NCBI GenBank assembly: GCA_000697335.1
Contig: JNEM01014556.1
Coordinates: forward strand, 1 to 27,447
DNA from: Conidiobolus incongruus B7586
Lineage: Eukaryota; Entomophthoromycota; Entomophthoromycetes; Entomophthorales; Conidiobolaceae
Reading direction: 5' to 3'
DNA: 27,447 nt
How positions within the stretch are numbered: position 1 is the first letter of the stretch; every line of letters begins with the position of its first letter. A program made the position numbers and the translations under genes. Of this stretch, positions 1 through 10,106 are shown piece after piece. Below the pieces are notes generated by a model, which was given only the letters and a program-made list of their open reading frames with translations, ran no database searches and had not been told where the DNA came from.

Positions 1-267
1 TAAAGGGTTTATGGTTAAGTTTTACTAATACTAAAATAAAAAACTTTTGATGATTACTATTTGGTTTAAACATGATTAAATTAAACAACTAATTTTAAAA
101 AATTATTTTTTTAATCAAAAAAGTTATTATATATATATTTATATATAATTCAAAACTATTTATTTTCCTATTTGTTTTGTATATATTTTTTTATTTGAAA
201 CTAATACTATGTTTGAAAAATCAGAAATTAAAAAATTTCCCATTTCTTCAATTCTATGGTAATAGTT
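1..267 (-). mobile_element. Decayed Tc1/mariner-like transposon end, inverted relative to the right-hand copy
   Basis: Read on the minus strand, this stretch aligns closely, with scattered differences, to 26563-26820 on the plus strand. Shared blocks include the run GGGAAATTTTTTAATTTCTG, the run ATATATACAAAACAAATAGG and a block ending near TAAACCCT. The inner edge is near 265-268, where both copies have TATTA(C/T)CATAGAAT and then diverge. At the window edge the minus-strand frame reads VKLNHKPF, matching IKLNYKPS of the right copy just before its helix-turn-helix remnant. The copy is therefore probably the 5' end of an element whose body lies to the left of the window. The repeat itself is certain by eye; the transposon family is inferred from the right copy. 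Confidence 0.7.
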
Positions 268-694
268 ATGTCTTTTAATTTATATGATATGAATTACAAC
301 TTAAATACTATATTGTAAGTTTTACACCCTTGATTATATTTTCATTTACAGAAAAATATTATTATTCAAATTATTTCAAATTTTAATAATTTTTCAATTA
401 TAATGAATAGTTCAACAAGAAAATTACTGAATAATAATTATATTTAACATAAAATAATATCAAAATAATCATTCATCCTTAAATTGTATCCATTAATTAT
501 AAAACCTATCAAACTTGAATTAACCTAAAATATTATAAAAGTGGTAAAATTAAAATTTTTACAATTTTATGGTGCTATTCCTCAATTTACAATCATGGCA
601 GAGTTTGAACTAAAATTTATAACTATAAATTGGACATAACGGTGAGAGTGTTAGATATTTTAATCGATTTATCAAGGTCTAATATATTGACAGT
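268..694. other. AT-rich intergenic, upstream of the 372-aa secreted protein gene
   Basis: I see no coding potential. An ACTATAAAT stretch near 622-630, about 65-70 bases before the ATG at 695, could be a TATA element. No repeat shared with the rest of the window was recognised beyond the transposon edge at its left border. Confidence 0.5.
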
Positions 695-1813
695 ATGCAA
701 TCGAGTGCTTTGGTCAAGTTATTGGTTGTATCTTTAGTTACTGCGTCTCCATTGTTCGATTGGGGTTTTGGTCAAAGTACTCAGGTTAATGGTAGTAAAG
801 TTGGTGATAACGCCAAAGTTAATGAGGGTAAAATTCCTGCGACACTTATTATTAATGAGACAATTCCTAAAAGTTCAGATAGTCATATTACTCTAAGTAA
901 ACCTGCTAGCACTACCAATGAAAAGGATAATGACTCAACTAAAGACCTTGAAAATCTTTATTTAAGTGTTCTGGGTAGTAGTTCAACATCTGATAACCTA
1001 ATACAAGATAAAGATCAAATATTTTTGACTAACAATCAAAATGGATTGATGCCTGATTCCCTCATTAATTCTGAAATGAAGCCAACTTCACCTATTTTTT
1101 ATCATAATGATCAATTCAATCATCCTAGAGTTGAAAAAGTTCCTACTGAAAACAAAGTCAAGGAATCTAAAGATGTTATCAATGCCCAATTGAATATACT
1201 TGAAAACCAATCTTCAGATACTTTTCGTTCAGAAGATCAAAAGTCACCAGCCTCTACATTACAATCCGGATCCACATCAACTTCAAATCCTTCGAATTCC
1301 AAACCAACTCCACTTCCCCCTATCAGTAGCATCTTTAACCAACCCAATCCATTTAGTCAAGGTTTTAATACCATTCCTCCCGAACCAATCGCCGAATTAC
1401 CAACCCCAACCTCAAAACCTAATAATAGCAATTCATGGAATAGTTATCACAGCAGCAATAACAATACCGAAATGAAACCATTGCCACCTCCAAAACAACC
1501 TACATCCACGCAACCATCCAGCTCAAAACCCTCCAACTCACTGTTAGATATATCAACAAGTGTTAAAAAAACCGCACTATCCGGCTTTAGCGACATCTTC
1601 TCCCCGCTCCAACCACTCTTCCATGACCTTGACCAATCCTCCCAACGATCTCTTAAAGAATTCTCGAGTTTTTCCGACCAGATCCCTTTCATGGGGGAGT
1701 TGGTTAACGGCGTCAAAGATGAAGGCTTATTGAATGTGCCCGGTTATTTGCAGTTTAGAAATGTGATGGAGAATGGTATTCTGGCTGGAGATTTATACAA
1801 ATATAAGGATTAA
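695..1813 (+). CDS. Secreted Ser/Pro/Asn-rich low-complexity protein with a conserved C-terminal module
   Basis: 372 aa, family not recognised. The N-terminus has one Lys (K8) and a hydrophobic stretch at about residues 9-18 ending VTAS, a plausible secretory signal peptide. About residues 28-200 are polar and Asn/Ser/Asp-rich with several N-glycosylation sequons (for example NGS near residue 32). About residues 185-285 are Pro/Ser-rich and contain LPPISSIF. The last 90 residues are more ordered and amphipathic, with blocks LDQSSQRSL, PGYLQFRNV and AGDLYKY. The same three landmarks occur in the broken gene at 6554-7623, which supports a real protein family and this reading frame. There is no obvious GPI-anchor tail. 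A single KK pair and no KR pairs argue against a Kex2-processed pheromone precursor. Bases in the coding region are less AT-rich than the flanks, and codon use is coherent. A role as a cell-wall or secreted protein is inference. Confidence 0.85.
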   Translation: MQSSALVKLLVVSLVTASPLFDWGFGQSTQVNGSKVGDNAKVNEGKIPATLIINETIPKSSDSHITLSKPASTTNEKDNDSTKDLENLYLSVLGSSSTSDNLIQDKDQIFLTNNQNGLMPDSLINSEMKPTSPIFYHNDQFNHPRVEKVPTENKVKESKDVINAQLNILENQSSDTFRSEDQKSPASTLQSGSTSTSNPSNSKPTPLPPISSIFNQPNPFSQGFNTIPPEPIAELPTPTSKPNNSNSWNSYHSSNNNTEMKPLPPPKQPTSTQPSSSKPSNSLLDISTSVKKTALSGFSDIFSPLQPLFHDLDQSSQRSLKEFSSFSDQIPFMGELVNGVKDEGLLNVPGYLQFRNVMENGILAGDLYKYKD

Positions 1814-3194
1814 TTTGGAGTTGGTGATAATTGATAGTTTCAATATCTTTTTTGGGTAATTATAAAATCTTTAATGGTTAATGTAATATTCATGGTTTCA
1901 TATCAATTGTTGATTCTAATATTGCAGTTGAATATTATAATGTGCAATAAGGATATTTCCATATATTGTAATTAATCAAAATATTCATTTATTTTGCTAA
2001 TATTAATTTTCTCCTTAATTTATTAAAATATTCATCAATTGTTCTTTATTATATAGTACTTTTATAGATTTGGTTTTATTTTATATTATAGGTGATTCTA
2101 AATATTATATTTCCTTTTTTTGAACTGTATCAAATTAACATAGAGGATTAATTTTTTACAATTTTAGTTTGAATATATTGTAAACTTATATCAACTACAA
2201 TATTAAAATCTAAAATTAATATGTATATATAATCTAAATTAATATTAATGCAAATTAAATATAGTTTTCTATTTAAATGTGCTTAATTCAAAAATTTTGC
2301 TAATAAAATGACAACTTTGAATCACTAAAATTTAATCCAATTTTATATAATTGACTATCAATATATTCTTTATATGATTTAATATTTCTTAAGTGATTTA
2401 AAAAATTTGATGGATCTATGTTTTTGATATGATCTCATTTACATTAAGCTAATTTTTAACACAAATTGCAAGGACATTTGATATCAAACAATATAAATAA
2501 AAACATTTTGAAGTATATTGATAGTGTACAAATAATATATAGTGCAATAAATCGTGAACAAAATAAAACTTATTAGCAATATATCCAACTCAATTATTTT
2601 CTTTAACATTTTTATTATTTCATATTTCCTTATGATCATACGTATATTTGTCTGAATAAAAATAAATTGAAGACAATAGAATGAATTGAAAATATTCAAA
2701 AGATAATTGAAACAAGTTTTAAAAATTGCAATATTTGAATAATTTTATTTTTTGTATTATTAAAATAGTAGTTTGTAAAGGTTAATAAAATTTTCAAAGA
2801 ATCATATTTCCAACATCTAAACAATTAATATTAAATTAAATACTGTTTCTTAATATTTTTTCTTTTATTGAATTATTATTTCAATACAATTAAAAGGGAA
2901 ACTAACTTTTATTACTATAATATTGATAATTGGATCAAATCGAACCAATTGTCAATTCTAACCAGTTAAGCCGATATTGTATACTCATTTCTACACTGTA
3001 GATCAAGTTTCAATCAAATTCATCAATAAACCAATCTTAATAACCAAGTTTTCAAATATACATATACAATTGCCTAAAATGACTATGATCAAATCAAATA
3101 ATTAATTAAAATTCTCACTTTAAAACTTGTTAATGAGTTAAAAATTAATCAAGTCACAATTTATAAAATTTATTTAAATATTCAATTTATATTA
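1814..3194. other. AT-rich intergenic, no gene seen
   Basis: Between the secreted gene and the first receptor pseudogene. A 71-codon open frame on the minus strand (2484-2699) is almost entirely Ile/Phe/Tyr/Leu/Asn, as expected for chance translation of AT-rich DNA, and has no relative in the window. Confidence 0.6.
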
Positions 3195-4133
3195 ATGAAT
3201 TCGAACTATAGAAAAATCAAAGAAGATAACGGATATTGTAAAGATGAATTGGTGGCTCAAAGTTTAATCTTTGGTAGTTTAGGTATTTTATTATGCGGAT
3301 ATATCATTCATAAAATTTGAAACAAAAACCAAAGCCCATTCATATCGATACAATCTTGTCCGGAATTATTATTGCTATTGGGTTCTGGGGTTTCGTGTTT
3401 ATTTTTGTTAGAGTTATAGGTATGAAGTAGCCTTATAATGTGTTCGTTTATCATATAGATGTATGCGTCGTTGAGTATTTGACAGCTTCTACGTTTAATT
3501 TGATAGGTGTTTACCCCATAGCTCTACTCAGCCTTAACAGGATGCTACTAATCATATTTAAAACCAAATTTAGTAGTAAAATCTGGATAACAATTCTAAT
3601 AATATTTATGATTATTCATCTAACCAATGTGATATTAATCAGTAATGAAAAATTTTCGTCGTCTCTATAGTCTCTTAGGGATGTAATAACGATTGGAATA
3701 CTAGCTTTGGATACTTAACCAAATATTTTGCAATTTTATGTTTTATCCGTTGTAATTGTCACTTTGTGCTATTTGAGTATTATTATTGTTCAGCACCAGA
3801 GATCAGTAAAATCACAGCTCGAATTGAATTTGAATAAGGATTTGATGAAAAAGGAAAATCAGAAAATTTTAATTTTCATCTTCTCTAATTATTGTTTGCT
3901 TTATCATGTCCTATGTGAGTAAGCTTATAGGTTGGTGTTATCAGTGACTTAGAGGGTTAAGAAGGCCTTGGGCTGTAGATTATGTAGCTTGTTTATTACA
4001 TCTCATGCACAATGTTGTGAATCGTTTGACAGTTCTTTATATGGATCCTTATCTATATGAATCCATCTGGAAGTTTTCAATAGTATCGAGAGAACAAATC
4101 CTAAATATTTGGGATTTAAATAAAAAGTTTTAA
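3195..4133 (+). pseudogene. 7TM receptor pseudogene 1, the only family member on the plus strand
   Basis: The start reads MNSNYRKIKEDNGYCKDELV, matching the N-terminus of the intact receptors (MNSEA...YYKDGLVAQS), and similarity continues to the end (VLYMDP, then KFSIVSRE). Frame changes are needed near 3318, between about 3660 and 3730, and near 3880. The Trp of the conserved KWPYN motif is a stop (TAG near 3428), and the Trp of the YQW motif is TGA near 3945. The TM3-end triplet reads LSLNRM where intact genes have Glu-Arg-Met. Open pieces at 3440-3670 and 3728-3922 are fragments of this one gene. It is closest by eye to the intact genes at 11654-12562 and 10107-11018. Its orientation and 6-kb distance from the rest imply an inversion or a dispersed copy. 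Confidence 0.92.
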
Positions 4134-5220
4134 TTGAAATTACATATTTATAATATAATATTTTGAATATTTTCTAATTGCTGAGGTATTATATTTTACT
4201 CATAATTATGCAAATAAATTTAACTTAAATTGGGAATTGTTGCATTTGAATTGATAAAACTATTATGGACCAAAATCAGCAACTTTGAACATTAAAAATA
4301 CTAATATAAAAATTACTTTGAGTAAGAATTATAATTAATAAAGATAGTTGAGAAATTGAAATAATTGTTTATATATATGATTCAAAAAAATTATATTAAA
4401 ATTCTACGTATTGCCAAGTTTAAACAATATCAAATATTTTCATAACATTATTGGGTTAAAATTCATATTTTGAATATTATTCCACAATTGCTTTTCTGAG
4501 CAATTGACAATAAATATTAAGTTTGAATGAATGGATTATTAGTTTTTATTTAGATATTTAGAATTTTTAATTATATTCAATATTAATTAAAATTGATTAA
4601 TATATTAACTCTTTAAAATTCTCCGAAAATCGAAATTTTCACCTTACAATCTTAATATTCTCCAAATAAGATTGAATATTTTAAGTAATGAAATTTGAAC
4701 CACTTAAATATTTGATCTTTTGAAGAGATAAATAATTATAATGAATGTCATAATGTATAAAATGACAATTTTGAAAAATTTTTGATTAAAGACCCATATA
4801 ATAAAATTATTATGATTTAATTTTTATTAATTAAAATTTTTGAAAATTTTATCAACCTATTAGAAAATCATTTTTAAAAAATATGAAAATAATTAAAATT
4901 TTAAGTAGACAGCCCAAAAATCCTGTTGATAATAGATTATTCAGTGCAATATAAATAAATTATATTCATATTCAATTTTGTTGAAATTTAATAAATATCA
5001 ATTTGTTTATTAAGTTTTTACTTAATGGCTACTTGAATTTGATTTTTGATTAAATTTAATGCCAAATATATATTTTTTGAAAATAGTGAATATCTTACCT
5101 AATCTATTCAAAATAATTTATTTTAAGATTATAATTATTAATAATTTTAAAAATTCAAGCAATAACATAATTCTGAAACTTTTAAACATTGCATTATTAA
5201 AATATTAACAAAACCTTCAA
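4134..5220. other. AT-rich intergenic, no gene seen
   Basis: No open frame with coding character, no repeat recognised. Confidence 0.55.
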
Positions 5221-5256
5221 AATCGTGCCAAGGCATGAGTGATATCACACGCGATT
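5221..5256. promoter_or_regulatory. Cluster of short dyads upstream of the 114-aa gene
   Basis: Within 36 bases there is a perfect 10-bp palindrome GTGATATCAC (5239-5248), a TGCC-AA-GGCA dyad just before it, and an outer near-inverted pair, AATCGTG at the left edge and CACGCGATT at the right edge. The stretch is richer in G and C than the surrounding DNA and lies 15-50 bases before a TATA box. This looks like a binding site for a dimeric transcription factor; the factor is unknown. Confidence 0.45.
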
Positions 5257-5269
5257 GACACTTTTGCAA

Positions 5270-5283
5270 TTTATATAAATACG
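5270..5283 (+). promoter_or_regulatory. TATA box of the 114-aa gene
   Basis: TTTATATAAATACG lies 39-52 bases before the ATG at 5322. The spacing resembles the TATA-like elements in front of the intact receptor genes in this window. With the dyads just upstream it gives a compact promoter. Confidence 0.6.
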
Positions 5284-5321
5284 AGTGATTGTCAATATAA
5301 CCTTTTTAAACTTAATTCAAA

Positions 5322-5666
5322 ATGAAGCAATTCATATTAATCGCGTCAGTTGTCACCACAACACCAGTACCTCTACTGCAAGGTCTCTTTAACCCACCAC
5401 AGCCCTATCAAGGTGTCCAACCTCATATAAACCAAAGTCCATTTGACATTCAAATACAACCAGGTCAAGGTCCTCGAATTATTCCTAACGGCGACTTCCA
5501 TCAAGCACCTGTGGACCCCAATTATGAACCAGTTGCCCCAAGCCTCAATATTCCTAAGCCGTTGACAAATTCGCCGGGTATTGACGCAATCCCAGGTATG
5601 AGTTTGGTCAAGACTTTACTCTACGGTCTACTGGGTGGTAGTGTACCGAGAGGAGGTATTTATTAA
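5322..5666 (+). CDS. Small secreted Pro/Gln-rich protein
   Basis: 114 aa, not recognised. The start MKQFILIASVV is a short basic-then-hydrophobic stretch consistent with a signal peptide, though the hydrophobic core is brief and breaks into TTTPVP. Residues about 22-80 are rich in Pro, Gln, Asn and Gly (NPPQPYQGVQP, PGQGPRIIPNG). The last 30 residues are more hydrophobic (GMSLVKTLLYGLLGG). Only one Cys-free domain is visible, so this is not a Cys-rich effector. Support for a real gene: GC clearly above the flanks, a TATA box 39-52 bases upstream, and an AATAAA at 5689-5694 just after the stop. LLQGLFNPPQPYQG faintly recalls the SSIFNQPNPFSQG region of the 372-aa protein, but homology is not established. 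A spliced longer gene cannot be excluded. Confidence 0.7.
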   Translation: MKQFILIASVVTTTPVPLLQGLFNPPQPYQGVQPHINQSPFDIQIQPGQGPRIIPNGDFHQAPVDPNYEPVAPSLNIPKPLTNSPGIDAIPGMSLVKTLLYGLLGGSVPRGGIY

Positions 5667-6553
5667 GGGTTGAATGTGAATTGTAATTAATAAAATTGTA
5701 TAAACAAACGATTTGGATTATTATCAATTTTTAAACCAGAGATTTATTGGCGGATATTTTATATCGCTTTCAACTGTAAAACGAGCTATTCATTTTTAAA
5801 ACTTGAGTTCATTGATTTTAATTCTGGGTGTATTTTCTGTTTCTATTAACTCCAACAAAACTACAAATATTGAGCTTTACAAGTTGAGAAAGACCATTAA
5901 ATTCATTAAATTAATGGTTTTGAAATTACCATTTTCCTGAAATGTCAAATATAATAATTTGAATTGATAACATTATACAAAATTATTCAAATTTAATATC
6001 GTAAATTATACTATTACTATGATACCTTTTTATATCGTTGATCCAACTAAATCAAATTAGAAATTTAATTAAATTGTTATATTATCATTCAATATCATGA
6101 AATAATATCCAATTTCTCATAATTTTTAAAAAGAACTAGTAAAAATTTATTAAACCTAAAATAGTTATTAATTGAACTAGATAATAATAAAAAATGTAAT
6201 ACTAATAGAATTTGCAGTAATAGTATTTGATAATATTATACTTTATTAAAATTATATATTGAGTTCATATTAAACCCTAAATCTATTAAAGTCTTAATAA
6301 AGATTCAATACCAATAAAACGAATATTATTAATATAATATTTCGAAAATAATCAAATTGAATCTATTTCAAAGATAAGAATATTGAATATATATATCGCA
6401 TTATACTATTTTAACAATATAGTGAAATAAGTATTAAATTTTAAATAAATCTAACAATATTAAATTTTCTATTAAAGTTTGTTTATTGATCCAATTAAAA
6501 AATGGTAACATATTTTAATTCTTCATTGCAAAAAGCATCTTTAATAGTAGTAG
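5667..6553. other. AT-rich intergenic between convergent secreted-protein genes
   Basis: No gene seen. An AATAAA polyadenylation-type signal lies at 5689-5694. An 8-bp inverted repeat (ACCATTAA / TTAATGGT, 10-base loop) lies at 5893-5918; it may be chance in such AT-rich DNA. Confidence 0.5.
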
Positions 6554-7623
6554 CTAATTCCTAAAACTTTCCAAATCTCCAGCCACTATGACTGTATCGA
6601 GGACATTTCTAAATTTCAAATATTCAGGGAAATTGAGGATACCGTCAGTCTCCAAATTATTGAGCAAGGTATTGGCTATGGGATACTGTCTGTGAGTGGC
6701 GATATCATTTGGAGTAATTGTTGGAACGCTTGGTCAAGACCGTGAAGCATTGGTAGGAATGGCGTGAAGATTTCTGAGAGAGTTCTTAGTGTCAATTTTC
6801 TGAGTTGGAGTTCAAAATTAATTGGAGCTTTAGACGTGTTGAAGTCATTGTTGCTGGGTTTGGATTGTTTGGATGGGGTTTTAATAGTTGAGTTTAGCTC
6901 AATGGGATTGTTGAATATAGTTCCATTTACATTATAATTGGAATTTTGTTCGATGTTATTTGGTTTCGATAGATTTAGAATTCAATCCAAATCAATTGGT
7001 TCCTTATTATTGCTATCACTATTCAGATTGGAATTATTTACATTATTGTCCCCAGAATCCCAAGGTCCCGACTGATCAAAAATTATACTGATTGGAGGAA
7101 GCTCAGTTAACTTGGGTTTCGTAGTATGAGATATATTGTTAATATTATCAATCAATTTTAAATTTGGTTGAATTACAGTATTCATTGATGACCCACTCCT
7201 TCCAATATTCAATTTAATGTTGATCAAATCTTCATCAGATTCTTCGGTAATCACTTTATCAATGTTGTGGGAGGATTGTACAATATTGAAACTATCCAAT
7301 TTTTTCTGCGGGTTGAATTTATCACCTCCTACCTTGTCAACAATTGAATTTAAAACAATATCCTTTGAATTATTATTTGTTTCTGAATTCTTTATGTAGT
7401 GTGCTTCCATAGAAATTAAGTTTGACGCATTCCTTGAATTGGTTGTATTACTATTAAACATAGTCCAATCTTGAATTGTTGGATTATAATGGCCAGATTG
7501 ATTTAAGTCAATCATTTTAAATCTCGTGCTAACGATTTCACTATTATCCAATTGATTATTTCGAATTGGCAATCCATTCAAAATCCCAAAAGAATTAATT
7601 GTTACCACTAACACATACATCAT
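6554..7623 (-). pseudogene. Broken paralogue of the 372-aa secreted protein
   Basis: The open part is 213 codons from the ATG at 7623, with a hydrophobic signal-like start (MMYVLVVTINSFGIL) and an Asn/Ser-rich body. It carries LPPISIIFDQ, matching LPPISSIFNQ of the gene at 695-1813. A TGA at 6982-6984 interrupts it, but the same frame continues through TPSKQSKPSNN and then LHGLDQAFQQLL, matching LFHDLDQSSQRSL. One frame change near 6680 is then needed to reach the end, which reads PEYLKFRNVL and AGDLESFRN, matching PGYLQFRNVM and AGDLYKYKD. With only two lesions the decay looks recent, or one lesion could be a sequencing error. No GT-AG intron of plausible size removes either lesion by eye. 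It is inverted relative to its relative at the left end. Confidence 0.85.
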
Positions 7624-8260
7624 ATCAATAATAAAATATATATAATCCCAAAATATAATAAAACATCTTCTTTCTATACTGAAATATTCATTTTATATCC
7701 AATTTTTTAAAATATTTAATTTGATGCCATAAAATTTAAGAGAGGCGAAATTATCTCAAATTTATCATCACTTGAAACACTGAAATTGAATATTTCGCCG
7801 ATTGATATATCGAGATAGATTCCTTGTTATTGTCATTACTGAAAAAATATGGTAATTTATCAGCATTATAAGCTTATAAATCTATAAATTGATTTTTAAT
7901 ATGACTGGATCGGGAAAACTTCAGAAATTTAACTTGATGCCGAAATCAAAGTTATTAAAAAATTCATTTGAATAATTATGAAAACTAACTTGTACAATTG
8001 ATTCTACTATTCAAATAATTCCTTTTTATATATCATTGTTGGTTTTTCAAATTACCTATAAATTAAATTCTTTAATGGTTGAAGTGAAGAAATTCAGTAT
8101 TATTATTTCAACAAAATGGTATTTCATATTTTGATAATTTATTTTTAAATGAATTTAACAATTTCAATGGATCAAATTTGATCAATTTATAAAAAAAGGT
8201 TACTGACTAAACATAAATTCAATTGATTTTAAATTAATAAAATTTTAAAATATTGAACAT
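7624..8260. other. AT-rich intergenic, no gene seen
   Basis: Upstream of the broken secreted gene and left of the solo LTR. A TA-rich run at 7636-7646 is too close to the ATG at 7623 to be a convincing TATA box. Confidence 0.5.
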
Positions 8261-8265
8261 CTAAC
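8261..8265. repeat. Target-site duplication, left copy
   Basis: CTAAC immediately precedes the TGTCACGAG start of the LTR and is identical to 8783-8787. Confidence 0.8.
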
Positions 8266-8356
8266 TGTCACGAGTCAACGTACATTACCTAAAATAGGAT
8301 ATAATAGGAACATTTAAAGTTCCACTTCCCTTGAAATAATCACTACAAGACAAAAG

Positions 8357-8383
8357 GACAAAGAAGACAAAGAAGACAAAGAA
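8357..8383 (+). repeat. Three tandem copies of a 9-bp purine-rich unit
   Basis: GACAAAGAA repeats three times head to tail, and degenerate purine-rich sequence continues on both sides (about 8346-8395). It lies inside the solo LTR. Confidence 0.8.
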
Positions 8384-8410
8384 GGCCAAAAGAAGTATAA
8401 GAGAACACAT

Positions 8411-8435
8411 CAGAATAGCTAGATGAGCTATTCTG
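8411..8435. repeat. Perfect hairpin inside the solo LTR
   Basis: CAGAATAGCT and AGCTATTCTG form 10-bp perfect arms around the 5-base loop AGATG. It could be part of the LTR's RNA structure or a protein-binding dyad. Confidence 0.7.
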
Positions 8436-8782
8436 GTCATTCCTTTAACAGATCTAATAATTAATAAATAAGTTCCTCAGAGTTATAATATTTTATTCAC
8501 ATTAGTTAGCTATCATTATGGTACTGTTACGTTCTATTTTATCTCCTGTAACATTCAAAGAAGTTCCCCTCGCAGAGTCACCTCAGACATCAGTATTCAG
8601 ATTAACATTTGTCCTGCTATGTGTAATGGTTAGCTGGGGAGGAACTTGGTTAACTACAGGAAGTAATCGCTGGATAATGCGTTTGTGTCTACTAATGAGT
8701 TGGGGAATCCTTATACATCAATGTGATGACTTCGTGGTGAATTCTTCAGCTCCTCATTGGCGGATCTTAGAGGTAGTTGACA

Positions 8783-8787
8783 CTAAC
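8783..8787. repeat. Target-site duplication, right copy
   Basis: CTAAC directly follows the GACA end of the LTR, matching 8261-8265. Removing the LTR and one copy gives an ordinary AT-rich empty site. Confidence 0.8.
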
Positions 8788-10106
8788 TTAATAGAATTTA
8801 TTAGAAATACAATGGGTAGATATAAATTTCATTAAAATGTGTATAACAATATTTGTAAAAACCATTTATAAATCAATTACTTGATTAAAATATGTAATTT
8901 CAGCAATAATAATTAAAATGCTTTACTTATAGCTATTATATAAATTAATTGATGTGAAAATCATTATTATTAATGCTTTGTTTATTATTGAATTGAATTT
9001 CAATGAATATTATCACCAATTTAATATCATAGTTGGAATATTATAAAGCATAAATATTAATATCATATATAAACTTATTGAATTTATACATTACATAAAT
9101 AAATTATATACTAATATTTTAATGGATTAGAAAATTGAAGAAATATATATGTAGAGTAGTTTTTAATTTAAAATAATATAAAATATAATATTTTATTTTG
9201 TTTTAAATATATATCAATCAAATATAAATTCTATCTCTTTATCTACCAAATTTTGATTTGTATGATATAGTAAAATAAAAGCATATCTTTGAAAATCTTA
9301 ATTTATTAAAGATTATATATTAAATTATAATAATTCAAAGTATATTTAAGTTTTCGCATATAAAATATTTATTTATTTAATAACAGTCTATCAGCATAAT
9401 GTACAGTATATATTATGAATGAAAATATCATTATATACATTAGTGCTATAATTTTTTTCAAAAATTGTATTACCTTATAAAAAAATCAGATTTTGTATAT
9501 TTTTTGAAAAATGAATAGTAAACAAGATATATCGATTATATATGTAATATAATATTTTTAAACATTAAATAATTTATCAAATATTATATTATGATTACTA
9601 AGTCTGATGTATGATAACTTATTTTATAACAAATACTCTATCCCTATTAGATTACTTAATCTTAATTCATATATTATCAGATTGTTTAAAAAATATATGT
9701 AGTAAAATAATACAAAAAAATAAAATAGTATTATTGAATATCCTTAGTTAATATATAAAATTTTATTTTACTAAAGATTTTTCTTAGATTATATTTGATT
9801 TTCAAATTTTAACAATTATAATTCAGCAAAGTAATTTTGATATACAGAATCGATTATATGCTAGATAATGTCTAATATTTTAAATTCAGTACCTGCTAGA
9901 AGGGTATATATAATACCTATCTATTTAAGTAAATTGAAGTTAGATTTATATTTTCCAAATATAATTTGGTATAAGAGAAAGTATCGAATCAATTTTCATC
10001 AATTGTACTTAAAGGAAGATTCAATTTTCTAGTTTTAAGATTTAAGGATCAATACAATATAAAAAGTTAAAAAAATATTAATGGATTTTAACAATTTTCT
10101 AATACT
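8788..10106. other. Very AT-rich intergenic, no gene seen
   Basis: Long A/T runs with TA-rich patches. No open frame with coding character. It separates the solo LTR from the 3' end of the first intact receptor gene. Confidence 0.55.

Larger units (their letters stand above)
8266..8782 (+). mobile_element. Solo LTR of an LTR retrotransposon (Ty3/mdg4-like termini)
   Basis: 517 bp beginning TGTCACGAGTCA and ending GTAGTTGACA, so it has TG...CA ends and a TGTCA/TGACA terminal inverted repeat. It is flanked by a perfect 5-bp duplication, CTAAC. Its base composition is visibly richer in G and C than the surroundings. Inside are a purine-rich stretch with three 9-bp tandem units, a 10-bp-arm hairpin and a TATA-like TTATAATATTTTATTC near 8484-8499. 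No internal retroelement region is attached, so this is what remains after recombination between two LTRs. The intact duplication suggests a fairly recent insertion. The family call rests on the TGTCAC-type start only. Confidence 0.85.

Noticed and set aside
1200-1716. Two open frames overlapping the 372-aa gene (one on each strand)
   Set aside because: They are shadows of the Pro/Ser-rich coding region; the conserved motifs shared with the paralogue at 6554-7623 are in the 695-1813 frame.
695-1813. Alpha-factor-like pheromone precursor
   Set aside because: No repeated short peptide, no dibasic KR processing sites and no C-terminal CaaX box; one KK pair only.
2484-2699. 71-codon minus-strand open frame
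   Set aside because: Ile/Phe/Tyr/Leu/Asn-only composition as expected from AT-rich noncoding DNA; no start context and no homologous copy.
3440-3922. Two short plus-strand frames as separate small membrane proteins
   Set aside because: Both match consecutive parts of the 7TM receptor family and are pieces of one pseudogene.
7217-7399. 60-codon plus-strand frame inside the broken secreted gene
   Set aside because: It is antisense to the frame that carries the paralogue motifs.
8518-8835. 105-codon open frame resembling a small two-helix membrane protein
   Set aside because: It lies mostly inside the 517-bp solo LTR and crosses its right boundary and the target-site duplication, so it is a chance frame in GC-richer repeat DNA.
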